Below, one piece after another: positions 7,736 through 15,703 of a stretch of 48,375 bases of DNA; the first letter of the stretch is position 1; every line of letters begins with the position of its first letter. Origin of the DNA: Paracoccaceae bacterium (GTDB lineage: Bacteria > Pseudomonadota > Alphaproteobacteria > Rhodobacterales > Rhodobacteraceae); NCBI GenBank assembly GCA_022763485.1, contig JALEGX010000126.1, positions 1 to 48,375 on the forward strand, given 5' to 3'. The notes beneath the pieces are model-generated. The model searched no databases. It had not been told where the DNA came from and saw only the letters and a program-made list of their open reading frames with translations. Both the position numbers and the translations under genes were made by a program.

Positions 7736-8788
7736 TCAGGCGTAGAACCCGCGCAGGGCCGACACCGTGCGCTCCAGCGCCAGATCGTCTACGTCCTTGT
7801 GCAGCACCATCCGGATGGCGCCCGTATCGCCGCCCCCGATGACCACACCCTGGTCGGCCAGATGGCTGCGCAGCTTGGTGTTGTCGGGATCCTCAGGCGT
7901 GAAGAACACCATGTTGGTGGCCTGGGTGACGTGACCGGCCCCACAGTCGGACAAGGCCCCCGCCAGCTGGGTCGCGCGGGCATGATCGTCGGCCAGCCGC
8001 GTGACATTGTGATCCAGAGCGTGCAGCGCCGCCGCCGCCAGCACGCCGGATTGCCGCATGCCACCGCCCAGCATCTTGCGCCAGCGCCGCCCGCGCGCGA
8101 TCAGATCCGCCGGCCCCACCAGCACCGACCCCGCAGGCGTGCCCAGCCCTTTGGACAGGCAGATCGAAATCGTGTCAAATGGCGCGGCCAGATCGGTTTC
8201 TGCGCAACCCAGGGCGGTAATCGCATTGAAGAACCGGGCCCCATCCAGATGGGTTGCCAAACCCGCCTGACGCGCCGCATCGGTTGCTTCGGTCATCCGC
8301 GCCAGCGGAATGGCCTGACCGTTGTGGGTGTTCTCCAGTGAAACCAGACGGCTGATCGCCATGTGGCTGTCGTCAGGTTTGACCGCAGCGGCAATGGCCC
8401 CCGCGTCCACCCCGCCATCCGCCGCGACGGGAACAGGGCACAGGGCAATACCGCCCAGCACCGAGGCCCCCGCGGCTTCGTAGACATAGACGTGGTAATC
8501 GCTGCCAACGATGATCTCTTCGCCCCGCTGACAATGCGACAGCAGCGCAACCAAGTTGCTCTGGGTGCCGGTCGGCAGGAACAGCGCGGCCTCCTTGCCC
8601 AGCCGCTCGGCCAGCGTCGCCTCCAGCCGGTTGACGGACGGGTCGTCGCCATAGACATCATCGCCCAGCTCGGCCGCGTACATGGCCTGACGCATCGCCT
8701 CATCCGGTTGTGTCACCGTATCGCTGCGCAGGTCGCAGACCGGGGCGTTGCCCCGATCCAAACGGGTCAGTCCCGCATATTGATTCAT
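7736..8788 (-). CDS. ltaE: Low-specificity L-threonine aldolase
   Basis: A 350-residue pyridoxal-phosphate enzyme of fold type I. It has the family start DLRSDTVTQP, FLPTGTQSNL, the THLDGARFFNA segment holding the PLP-ring Asp, and the Schiff-base Lys in CLSKGLGTPAGS. The family cleaves L-threonine, allo-threonine and other beta-hydroxy-alpha-amino acids to glycine plus an aldehyde, reversibly. Its ATG overlaps the stop of the upstream hydroxylase-like gene (ATGA), so the two are coupled. This pairing suggests a beta-hydroxy-amino-acid substrate other than threonine, but that is inference. Confidence 0.93.
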   Translation of the reverse strand: MNQYAGLTRLDRGNAPVCDLRSDTVTQPDEAMRQAMYAAELGDDVYGDDPSVNRLEATLAERLGKEAALFLPTGTQSNLVALLSHCQRGEEIIVGSDYHVYVYEAAGASVLGGIALCPVPVAADGGVDAGAIAAAVKPDDSHMAISRLVSLENTHNGQAIPLARMTEATDAARQAGLATHLDGARFFNAITALGCAETDLAAPFDTISICLSKGLGTPAGSVLVGPADLIARGRRWRKMLGGGMRQSGVLAAAALHALDHNVTRLADDHARATQLAGALSDCGAGHVTQATNMVFFTPEDPDNTKLRSHLADQGVVIGGGDTGAIRMVLHKDVDDLALERTVSALRGFYA

Positions 8789-9462
8789 TCTGTCACCTGA
8801 TCATAGGCCAGCGCCGCCACGATATGCACACGCCGGGTTTCGCCTCCGTTCAGCGCGGTATGATAGCCACGGGTATCGGTGAAGTATACCGATCCATCCG
8901 CCGGGAGATGCGTGACGTGGTGATTCACGATGAACAGCGACCCCGGGTTGGACACGATCGGGATATGCAGACGCGGCTCGGGGTCACGGTGCCAGGAATT
9001 GCAGTTATAGAGCCCCTTGGACAGGATCCGCGTGCGCCCGATCGGAAAGCGTTTCGTCAGTTCTTCGTGCACGTGTTCAAAGTATGTGCCTGTGAACTTC
9101 GGATTGAACTCGGAAAAATCCACCTCCGGCACCAGATCCTCGCGCGGCTCTTCGACATAGCGGTCATCCGCCCGCAGCCAATAGCGGCCGGACAGGTCAT
9201 TGGGCGTCCATTCGGTCTGGCCCGGGCGTTGGGTCAGCGGCAGCGCGGCAAAGCCCTGATCCTGCATCCCCCCCATGAAGGCTTCGCGCCGCAGGCATTC
9301 TTCCAATGCTTCACGCAGCTTTTCGATATCGAACTTCAGCTCAAGCCGCTGAATGCCAGGGCCCGGTTTGAACTGTGCAACGGACGTGGTTTCCGGAACC
9401 TGCGCCATTTGCGCGGTGACCGCCTCAACATCCGCGTCGCGGATCTCTGGAACAAAATTCAT
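8785..9462 (-). CDS. Aspartyl/asparaginyl beta-hydroxylase-like Fe(II)/2-oxoglutarate enzyme
   Basis: A 225-residue protein. The C-terminal half has the layout of the aspartyl/asparaginyl beta-hydroxylase family: WHRD with Fe ligands His158 and Asp160, a strand RLHIPIV, FTDTRGYHTALN with the distal ligand His201, and an Arg at about 210 to bind 2-oxoglutarate. The N-terminal 130 residues are not recognised. The ATG at 9462 has a perfect GGGAGGG site; the longer frame upstream crosses the promoter region and is rejected. It is coupled to a threonine aldolase, and a LysR gene is divergent, which suggests that LysR controls both. The substrate could be a free amino acid or a small peptide. Confidence 0.75.
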   Translation of the reverse strand: MNFVPEIRDADVEAVTAQMAQVPETTSVAQFKPGPGIQRLELKFDIEKLREALEECLRREAFMGGMQDQGFAALPLTQRPGQTEWTPNDLSGRYWLRADDRYVEEPREDLVPEVDFSEFNPKFTGTYFEHVHEELTKRFPIGRTRILSKGLYNCNSWHRDPEPRLHIPIVSNPGSLFIVNHHVTHLPADGSVYFTDTRGYHTALNGGETRRVHIVAALAYDQVTE

Positions 9463-9549
9463 CTGACCCTCCCAAAAAGGACATGTGTGATTTTGCCGTA
9501 TACTAAGCAGGGGCTTTAGGGTCTCAAAGCAGGGTTTCCGCATTAGGTG

Positions 9550-9564
9550 TTGCAAGAATTGCAA
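9550..9564. promoter_or_regulatory. LysR-type operator candidate
   Basis: TTGCAA-GAA-TTGCAA forms a 15-bp dyad in the 121-base divergent region, about 20 bases before the LysR start. It contains the T-N11-A spacing typical of LysR-regulator boxes. Its location fits autoregulation of the LysR gene and control of the divergent hydroxylase-aldolase pair. Confidence 0.55.
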
Positions 9565-9583
9565 GACCTGCCAAGACTGGCGT

Positions 9584-10477
9584 ATGCGCCGAAAGATCCC
9601 CTCCATCACCGCCCTGCTCTGTTTCGAAGCCGCCGGCCGAACCGAAAACTTCGCCCAGGCCGCGCAGATGCTGAACATGTCGCAAAGCGCGTTCGGGCGT
9701 CAGATCCAGTCCCTGGAAGCGCAGGTCGGGCAAACCCTCTTTCACCGCGAGCGACAGCGCGTCCGGCTATCCCAGGGCGGACAGGTTCTGCTGGCAGAGC
9801 TGTCCCCGCACCTGGAAGCGATTGAGGCGTCGATCTTTCGGCTTCGCACCCGCGACAATCCGTTTGGCGCGCTGAACATCGGCACCTACCCGACCCTTGG
9901 CAGCCGCTGGCTGATGCCAAGGTTGTCCCAGCTGAACAAGAGCCAGCCGAAGCTGACCATCAACACGATCACCTATCTGGACAACACACAAATCGATGCC
10001 AGTGTCGTCGATCTGGCTATTGCGCAGGGTGACCCGCCGTGGCCGGGTTTTCGCGCCGATCCGCTGATGCCTGAACGCCTGGTTGCCGTGGTGTCGCCCG
10101 AACTGCGCGCTGAAAGCCTCCGCTCGCCGCTGGACCTGCTTGAAATGCAAGCGCTGCAACACCGCTCTCGCCCGCTCAGCTGGAAAATCTGGTTCGACAG
10201 CCTTGGGATCGACCTGCCGATGACCCCCACCGGCCCGCTGTTCAGCCAATTCGAAATGCTGATTGATGCCACAAGATTGGGTCATGGTGTCGCCATTCTG
10301 CCCGAGCTGCTGATCCGACGCGAATTGGAGAGCGGGCAGCTGATCCCGGCTCACCCGCACCGGTGCCAGCCCGACAGCGCCTATTTCCTGCTGACACCGC
10401 AGGCCAAGATCGGCACCAACAAGGTGGAGCGGGTGCGGTCCTGGTTGCTGGAGCAAGGCGCGCAGGACGTGGAATAG
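9584..10477 (+). CDS. LysR-family transcriptional regulator
   Basis: A 297-residue regulator. The N-terminal winged helix-turn-helix spans about 5-65 (NFAQAAQMLNMSQSAFGRQI as recognition region) and the effector-binding domain about 90-292, of the GcvA-like shorter subgroup. It is divergent from the hydroxylase/aldolase unit with a dyad between them, so it probably regulates that unit in response to an amino acid. It ends 8 bases from the convergent LysE-type gene. The ribosome site is weak; the ATG at 9584 is the best start. Confidence 0.92.
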   Translation: MRRKIPSITALLCFEAAGRTENFAQAAQMLNMSQSAFGRQIQSLEAQVGQTLFHRERQRVRLSQGGQVLLAELSPHLEAIEASIFRLRTRDNPFGALNIGTYPTLGSRWLMPRLSQLNKSQPKLTINTITYLDNTQIDASVVDLAIAQGDPPWPGFRADPLMPERLVAVVSPELRAESLRSPLDLLEMQALQHRSRPLSWKIWFDSLGIDLPMTPTGPLFSQFEMLIDATRLGHGVAILPELLIRRELESGQLIPAHPHRCQPDSAYFLLTPQAKIGTNKVERVRSWLLEQGAQDVE

Positions 10478-10485
10478 CGGATGTT

Positions 10486-11118
10486 TCAGGCCGTCGCCTT
10501 GCGAAGCGCGGCAACCCCTACCCCCATCGCCACAAGAAGCCCCCCGCCCAAACGGGTCAGCCAGGGCAGGACCGCCGGGCGCAGAATCCGTTTGCGCAAC
10601 AGATCGGTCAGCAGGGCATAGGCCAACGCGTTCAGCGCGGCGAGGCCGACAAAGGTGCCGATCAACACCACGAACTGCCCCCCAAGCGGGGCCTCGGGCC
10701 TGATAAACTGCGGCACAAAGGCGATGAAGAAGGCGATGGATTTCGGGTTCAGCGCAGTGACCGCTGCCGCGTGCCAGAAGACGCCGCTTTTCACCGCCCC
10801 CTGCCCGTCCCCCGGATCGGCAAAACTGGCCGCCTTGGCGCTGTGGATCATCTTGATGCCCAGGTAGACCAGGTAGATCGCGCCCACCCATTTCAGCACC
10901 AGAAACAGCTTGGCCGAGGTCAGAACAATCGCCCCGAGCCCCAACAGCGACGCGCTCATCGCGACCAGATCCCCCAGAGCCACACCAGCGACCGAGGCCA
11001 GCGCCACGCGCCGCCCATGGGCGATCGCATAGCTGATCACCAACAGGATCGTCGGGCCGGGAATGGCCAACAGCACAGTTGAGGCCACGACAAAGGCCAA
11101 CCAGGTGTAGAGTTCCAT
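10486..11118 (-). CDS. LysE/RhtB-family amino-acid exporter
   Basis: A 210-residue inner-membrane protein with about six hydrophobic segments and the family motif PGPTILLVISYAIAHGRR near residues 20-37; NPKSIAFFIAFVPQF in the middle is also typical. The family exports amino acids such as lysine, threonine or homoserine lactones. A GGAGGG site precedes the ATG. It lies 12 bases after an Lrp/AsnC regulator on the same strand, a frequent pairing in which the regulator senses the exported amino acid. The specific substrate is not predictable. Confidence 0.92.
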   Translation of the reverse strand: MELYTWLAFVVASTVLLAIPGPTILLVISYAIAHGRRVALASVAGVALGDLVAMSASLLGLGAIVLTSAKLFLVLKWVGAIYLVYLGIKMIHSAKAASFADPGDGQGAVKSGVFWHAAAVTALNPKSIAFFIAFVPQFIRPEAPLGGQFVVLIGTFVGLAALNALAYALLTDLLRKRILRPAVLPWLTRLGGGLLVAMGVGVAALRKATA

Positions 11119-11130
11119 CTTTCCCTCCGC

Positions 11131-11586
11131 TTACTCAGGCTGCGAAATCTTGACCACGCTGGTTTCCTTCAGCGTGTCCATCGACAGAATGGTTTCCGTC
11201 TTGGTCACCGCGGCGAGCGGCTTCACCTGCTCGGCAAGGAACTTTTGCAGATGCGCGACATCCCTGACCCGAACCTTGATCAGATAGGAGTGCGGGCCGC
11301 TGACGTGATGCAGCTCCATAACCTCATCCAGTTGCACCAGAGCCTGAACAGCGGCCTCTTCGCCCTCATACTCCATATCGACCCAGAGAAAGGCACAGAG
11401 CGCCGCGCCCACGTGATCCGGCGCCAGAATGGCCCGCCATCCCCGGATCACCCCCGCAGAAACCAAGCGGCGCAGCCGGTCGTTCACCGTGGAAACGGCC
11501 ATCCCGGTCTGGGCGGCGAGCTCAGAGAGAGGCAGCTTTCCATCCACTTGCAGGATTTCGGATAATTTTCGATCTTGCACGTCCAT
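11131..11586 (-). CDS. Lrp/AsnC-family transcriptional regulator
   Basis: A 151-residue protein with an N-terminal helix-turn-helix (about 5-60, LSELAAQTGMAVSTVNDRLRR as recognition region) and a C-terminal RAM ligand-binding domain (about 65-140). These proteins assemble as dimers to octamers and respond to amino acids. It is co-directional with, and 12 bases before, the LysE-type exporter, which it probably controls. An inverted repeat covers its start codon, suggesting autorepression. The Shine-Dalgarno sequence is weak and lies inside a TTTCCGGAAA palindrome. Confidence 0.94.
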   Translation of the reverse strand: MDVQDRKLSEILQVDGKLPLSELAAQTGMAVSTVNDRLRRLVSAGVIRGWRAILAPDHVGAALCAFLWVDMEYEGEEAAVQALVQLDEVMELHHVSGPHSYLIKVRVRDVAHLQKFLAEQVKPLAAVTKTETILSMDTLKETSVVKISQPE

Positions 11587-11605
11587 TTCCGGAAATTATC
11601 CGAAA
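11556..11605. promoter_or_regulatory. Inverted-repeat operator overlapping the AsnC-type gene start
   Basis: TTTCGGATAATTTTC at 11556-11570 and GGAAATTATCCGAAA at 11591-11605 are inverted copies with one mismatch in 15. Their centres are 35 bp apart, and the regulator's start codon (11584-11586) lies between them. Paired half-sites spaced by whole helical turns are usual for Lrp/AsnC oligomers, so this is a likely autoregulatory operator. Confidence 0.65.
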
Positions 11606-11641
11606 CATACCAGAAACAGCAACGATTCTTTCAGACCCGCA

Positions 11642-11672
11642 CAAAAAAAGCCCCCGGAACGATCCGGGGGCT
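11642..11672 (-). terminator. Rho-independent terminator of the DUF1013 gene
   Basis: Read on the minus strand, AGCCCCCGGA-TCGT-TCCGGGGGCT is a perfect 10-bp stem with a 4-base loop followed immediately by seven T. It ends the transcript of the gene stopping at 11696 and insulates the AsnC-type gene. Confidence 0.92.
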
Positions 11673-11695
11673 GCATCTTCTGACTGGGACCTGCT

Positions 11696-12475
11696 TTAGA
11701 AGCGCGGGTCGTCGCTATCGTCTTCGTCGTCATCTCCGCCGCCGCTGGGCAGGTTGAAGAAGCTGTTCGCGTCGACGATCGGATCGCTGCTGCCCATCGG
11801 ATCATCGTCATCATCATCGTTGTCGCTGAGCGAGAAGGTCTCCAGACCTTCGATCGCCGACGGCATGCGTGGCTCCGGCTCCATCTCCAGCGATTGCTCG
11901 GTGGAAACCAGCTTGCGGCGTTCGTCGTCGCTCATCACGCCACCTTCGGCAGCTTTCTTGGCGGCGGCCTTCTGCACCGCGGCGTCCAGTTCGGACTGTT
12001 TGCACAGCCCCAGCGCGACCGGGTCGATCGGCTGCATATTGGCAATGTTCCAGTGGGTCCGCTCGCGGATCGACTGGATGGTCGGCTTGGTGGTGCCAAC
12101 CAGCTTGGCGATCTGGCCATCCGACAGTTCGGGGTGGAACTTGACCAGCCACAGGATCGAGTTCGGGCGGTCCTGACGCTTGGACAGAGGCGTGTAGCGC
12201 GGGCCACGACGCTTTTCTTCCCCCGCAGCCGCCGGGTTGAACTTGAGCTTCAGCTTGTGCAGCGGGCTGGCCTCGGCGCGGTCAATCTCTTCCTGAGTCA
12301 GCTGGTTGTTGGCAATCGGGTCAAAGCCTTTGACGCCAACGGCGACTTCACCGTCCGCGATGCCCTGAATCTCCAGTTCGTGCATACCCACGAAGTCCGC
12401 GATCTGCTTGAAGCTGATCGTGGTATTGTCCACCAGCCACACGGCGGTTGCCTTGGCCATCAACGGTTTTGCCAT
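11696..12475 (-). CDS. trcR: DUF1013 protein, TrcR-type cell-cycle transcription regulator
   Basis: A 259-residue protein recognised as the alphaproteobacterial DUF1013 family. The start MAKPLMAKATAVWLVDNTTI, the GMHELEIQGIADGEVAVGVK segment and a central helix-turn-helix-like DGQIAKLVGTTKPTIQSI (about 119-136) are characteristic. The C terminus is long and very acidic (a run of Asp near 219-224 and a DDDEDDSDD tail). In Caulobacter the homologue, named TrcR, is an essential protein linked to cell-cycle transcription; equivalence here is by family. An AAGGAGATG site precedes the ATG. The gene is transcribed alone and has a strong terminator. Confidence 0.85.
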   Translation of the reverse strand: MAKPLMAKATAVWLVDNTTISFKQIADFVGMHELEIQGIADGEVAVGVKGFDPIANNQLTQEEIDRAEASPLHKLKLKFNPAAAGEEKRRGPRYTPLSKRQDRPNSILWLVKFHPELSDGQIAKLVGTTKPTIQSIRERTHWNIANMQPIDPVALGLCKQSELDAAVQKAAAKKAAEGGVMSDDERRKLVSTEQSLEMEPEPRMPSAIEGLETFSLSDNDDDDDDPMGSSDPIVDANSFFNLPSGGGDDDEDDSDDPRF

Positions 12476-12605
12476 GCGCTCATCTCCTTAAAACACATCT
12501 TCCCCGTCGCCTGAAATAGGCTGCCCCGGCATTTGGGGACTGGTTTCCGTTGTCGGGGAACTTCGGATCTATATAGTCGCCCTTGACAGATAAGGAAAGA
12601 GGCGA

Positions 12606-13250
12606 ATGCGCGGGCTGTTTCTGGCGATATTCTTGAGTTTGATTGGGTCAACCGGCTTTGTTCAGGCCGAAGGTGAGAAAGCGGGCGAGTTCGATTATTA
12701 TGTTCTGGCGCTCAGCTGGTCACCCACATGGTGCACCCTTGAGGGGGATGCCAGACAGGCCGATCAATGCGATCCGCGTCATGACCACGGGTGGATCCTG
12801 CATGGGCTCTGGCCACAGTTTCACCAAGGCTGGCCCAGCTATTGCCGCAGCACCGAACCCGCGCCCACCCGCCGCATGACCACGGAAATGGCTGACATCA
12901 TGGGCAGTTCCGGCCTGGCCTGGCATCAATGGAAGAAACACGGCACCTGTTCGGGGCTGTCGGCCGCATCTTATTACCGACTGTCGCGACATGCCTATTC
13001 CACCATCCAGCGCCCCGCCGTTCTGCGAAAACTGACCAAAACCGTTTCCGTTCCGGCCAGCCTGATCGAGGAGGCCTTTCTGCAAGCCAATCCCGGATTG
13101 GACAAAGATGCCGTTACCATCACCTGTCGGGATGGCCATATCCAGGAGGCGCGGATCTGTCTGTCGCGGGATCTGAAGCCGGTTCCCTGCGGGCGCGACG
13201 TGATCCGCGATTGCTCGCTGAAGGACGCGATTCTTGAACCGGTTCGCTGA
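12606..13250 (+). CDS. RNase T2-family secreted ribonuclease
   Basis: A 214-residue protein with a signal peptide (about 1-21). Both catalytic segments are visible: CAS I HGLWPQ at 66-71 and CAS II WHQWKKHGTC at 106-115, with His66 and His112. The family cleaves single-stranded RNA through 2',3'-cyclic phosphates, here in the periplasm or outside. In CAS II many members have HEW, but here it is HQW, so the usual Glu is Gln108; this may lower or tune activity. Several Cys could form disulfides. Its 3' end overlaps the start of a small membrane-protein frame. Confidence 0.92.
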   Translation: MRGLFLAIFLSLIGSTGFVQAEGEKAGEFDYYVLALSWSPTWCTLEGDARQADQCDPRHDHGWILHGLWPQFHQGWPSYCRSTEPAPTRRMTTEMADIMGSSGLAWHQWKKHGTCSGLSAASYYRLSRHAYSTIQRPAVLRKLTKTVSVPASLIEEAFLQANPGLDKDAVTITCRDGHIQEARICLSRDLKPVPCGRDVIRDCSLKDAILEPVR

Positions 13251-13539
13251 CAGAGTCCGCAACTTCTGGCTGTCCTTGCTGGCGGTCAACGTCGCGGCAC
13301 CGGTGTTGTTTGCGATCGTGGTCCACCTGCAAAGCGAAGCACAATTGCGCAGCTACCTGTACTGGCTGTTCGTGATCATCCTGTTTGCTCTGAATGAGGC
13401 CTTCGCCCGCATCTTTCCGTCCCGGAAGGTCTGGTTCTGGGGCTGGTCGGGGCTGAATATTGCCGCCGTCCTTACCGGCAACATCGGCGCGGTGACTGCC
13501 CTGCCGCACCTCCCGAGCCTGCTGGCGCAACTGCTGTAA
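13234..13539 (+). CDS. Small three-helix membrane protein, unknown function
   Basis: A 101-residue frame with three hydrophobic stretches (about 11-32, 42-59 and 66-90), separated by charged loops, as expected for a small inner-membrane protein. The only visible start is TTG at 13234, which overlaps the end of the RNase T2 gene by 17 bases. I do not recognise a family. Codon use is similar to neighbours. The overlap suggests co-expression with the RNase, but there is no evidence for a shared job. Confidence 0.55.
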   Translation: MNRFADRVRNFWLSLLAVNVAAPVLFAIVVHLQSEAQLRSYLYWLFVIILFALNEAFARIFPSRKVWFWGWSGLNIAAVLTGNIGAVTALPHLPSLLAQLL

Positions 13540-13689
13540 CTGCGCCATCTGACCGCCCCACACACCCGTTCCCACAAGCGTGACTGAAAAATCATGCGTT
13601 TTGTGGTATGTTGGAGGAGTGAAACTGGCCCTGTGGCTGGGACAGGCCACTCCGGCGCAGCGAACACGCAGCAGAAACGGAGGCCCAAC

Positions 13690-14547
13690 ATGGCGAAGAC
13701 AATTGGCAATCCCCTGACGTGGACCGTGCAGAATGCGCGCCACACCGGAGCGCATTTTTCCGCATCACTGGGCACCGTCGGCAGTGAGGGGAACTGGGCG
13801 ATGCCCGAAATTAGAAAACTTGAATTTTCAGATCTGACCGGTGCATTGGGGGCCGGTTTCGAAGACTTTGCAGCCGCGCGGGCGGACGTGATTTTCATTG
13901 CATTGATCTACCCCATCGCGGGACTTCTTCTGGTCACATTGGGCCTGAGCATGGATTTGCTGCCACTGGTTGTGCCGCTGATCCTGGGCTTTGCCCTGCT
14001 TGGACCGGTTGCCGCCATCGGGGTTTATGAAATGAGCCGCCGCCGCGAGGCCGGGGATAATCCGGACTGGCTGGATGCATTCGGGGTCATAAGGTCGCCC
14101 TCCATAGGGGCGATCGTCGTTCTGGGCGGCTATCTTGCGGGGCTGTTCATTGCCTGGATCGTTGCCGCGAACATGATCTACGCGCTGACGCTGGGCCCCG
14201 AACCGCCCACCAGCATCATGCAGTTCGTTCGCGATGTCTTCACCACCGGCGCGGGCTGGGCGATGATCCTCTTTGGGACGTTGACTGGCGGCCTTTTTGC
14301 CTTTGCCGCCTTGGCGACAAGCCTTGTGTCATTCCCGCTGTTGCTGGATCGCAAGGTCGGCCTGCCGGTCGCGGTGGTCACCTCCTACCGCGTGCTGCGC
14401 ACCAGCCCTGTTGTCACGCTGAGCTGGGGCGCCATCGTCGGCGCGCTTTTGGCGCTGGGATCGGTGCCGATGCTTCTGGGTTTGATCGTGGTGGTGCCGG
14501 TGCTTGGACATGCAACCTGGCACTTGTATCGCCGCGCCGTGATCTGA
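13690..14547 (+). CDS. DUF2189-type integral membrane protein
   Basis: A 285-residue protein with a soluble N-terminal stretch of about 70 residues followed by roughly six transmembrane segments arranged in pairs with short loops. This matches the DUF2189 family of predicted inner-membrane proteins of unknown function. An AGG-containing site just upstream supports the ATG at 13690; an earlier in-frame ATG at 13594 would add an unlikely polar leader. It is convergent with the quinone oxidoreductase gene. No function is inferred. Confidence 0.8.
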   Translation: MAKTIGNPLTWTVQNARHTGAHFSASLGTVGSEGNWAMPEIRKLEFSDLTGALGAGFEDFAAARADVIFIALIYPIAGLLLVTLGLSMDLLPLVVPLILGFALLGPVAAIGVYEMSRRREAGDNPDWLDAFGVIRSPSIGAIVVLGGYLAGLFIAWIVAANMIYALTLGPEPPTSIMQFVRDVFTTGAGWAMILFGTLTGGLFAFAALATSLVSFPLLLDRKVGLPVAVVTSYRVLRTSPVVTLSWGAIVGALLALGSVPMLLGLIVVVPVLGHATWHLYRRAVI

Positions 14548-14572
14548 GGGCAGATAAGCGCCTGACATCTGA

Positions 14573-14591
14573 CCGGGCCAGAGCGGCCCGG
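14573..14591. terminator. Hairpin between convergent genes
   Basis: CCGGGCC and GGCCCGG form a 7-bp all-G/C stem with a 5-base loop between the converging DUF2189 and quinone oxidoreductase genes. There is no T tract, so it is a possible bidirectional or Rho-assisted terminator. Confidence 0.4.
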
Positions 14592-14608
14592 CCAGCATCG
14601 TCGGCAGA

Positions 14609-15592
14609 TCAGGCGACCTTCAGAACGATTTTGCCGATATGGCCAGAGCTTTCCATGCGGGCATGGGCGGCGGCGGCCTCCTCCAGCGGGAATTCGCTGT
14701 CCATCACAGGGGCCAACTTACCCGCTTCGATCAGCGGCCAAACCGCTTCGCGCAGATCCTGGGCGATCTCCGCCTTGGCCTGATCGCTCTGCGGGCGCAG
14801 GGTGGATCCGGTGACCGTCAGGCGGCGCGTCATGATCTGTGCGAAGTTCAGCTCAATCTTGGGACCGGAGAGGAAGGCGATCTGCACAAGGCGGCCGTCA
14901 TTAGCCAGCGTCTTGATGTTGCGCGGGATGTAGTCACCGCCGACCATATCCAGGATCAGGTTCGCCCCCCCTTCCGCTTTCAGAACGGAGACGAAGTCCT
15001 CATCGCGGTAGTTGATCGCCCGCTCGGCGCCCAAATCCAGACACGCCTGACACTTCTCATCACTTCCGGCCGTGGTGAAAACCCGAGCCCCCAGCGCGGT
15101 GGCCAGCTGAATTGCCGTGGTCCCGATCCCGGAAGAGCCCCCGTGGACCAGAAAGCGCTCCCCCGCCTTCAGTCCGCCACGCGTAACCACATTCGACCAG
15201 ACGGTGAAGCAGGTCTCAGGCAGGCAAGCCGCCTGTTTCAGATCCAGACCCGCAGGAATCGGCAGGCAATGGGCCGCTGGCGTGGCGACATATTCGGCAT
15301 AGCCACCGCCGGGCAACAGACCACAGACCTGATCGCCCACCGCAAACTCGGTCACACCTTGGCCGACCTCGATCACCTCACCGGACGCTTCCAGACCAGG
15401 CAGGTCGCTGGCTCCCGGAGGCGGTGCATAGGCCCCGGCCCTCTGCAGGGCATCGGGGCGGTTCACCCCCGCATAGGCAACTTTGATCACGATCTGCCCG
15501 GGCGCTGCGCTCGGGCGCTCCCGTTCCGTAACCTTCAGAACCTCCGGCCCACCCGGTTCGGAAATCTCGACTGCGCGCATCATCTCGGTCAT
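14609..15592 (-). CDS. NAD(P)H:quinone oxidoreductase, zeta-crystallin/PIG3-like
   Basis: A 327-residue zinc-free medium-chain dehydrogenase/reductase. The nucleotide-binding turn is HGGSSGIGTTAIQLA and the N-terminal GroES-like half ends with the AACLPETCFT region typical of the PIG3 group. These enzymes reduce quinones with NADPH in the cytoplasm. The ATG at 15592 with an AAGGA site is preferred to the upstream GTG at 15616. It stands apart from the COQ9 gene by about 110 bases, on the same strand. The physiological substrate is unknown. Confidence 0.9.
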   Translation of the reverse strand: MTEMMRAVEISEPGGPEVLKVTERERPSAAPGQIVIKVAYAGVNRPDALQRAGAYAPPPGASDLPGLEASGEVIEVGQGVTEFAVGDQVCGLLPGGGYAEYVATPAAHCLPIPAGLDLKQAACLPETCFTVWSNVVTRGGLKAGERFLVHGGSSGIGTTAIQLATALGARVFTTAGSDEKCQACLDLGAERAINYRDEDFVSVLKAEGGANLILDMVGGDYIPRNIKTLANDGRLVQIAFLSGPKIELNFAQIMTRRLTVTGSTLRPQSDQAKAEIAQDLREAVWPLIEAGKLAPVMDSEFPLEEAAAAHARMESSGHIGKIVLKVA

Positions 15593-15703
15593 CTGTGGAT
15601 CCTTTCCCTTTGGCACATGCCTAACACTCCGAAATGGCAGCGCAAAGGACGTAACGCGCCACTCGATCCGCTTGTTTCGACATGTGCAAGGGTTGCAGGG
15701 CCG

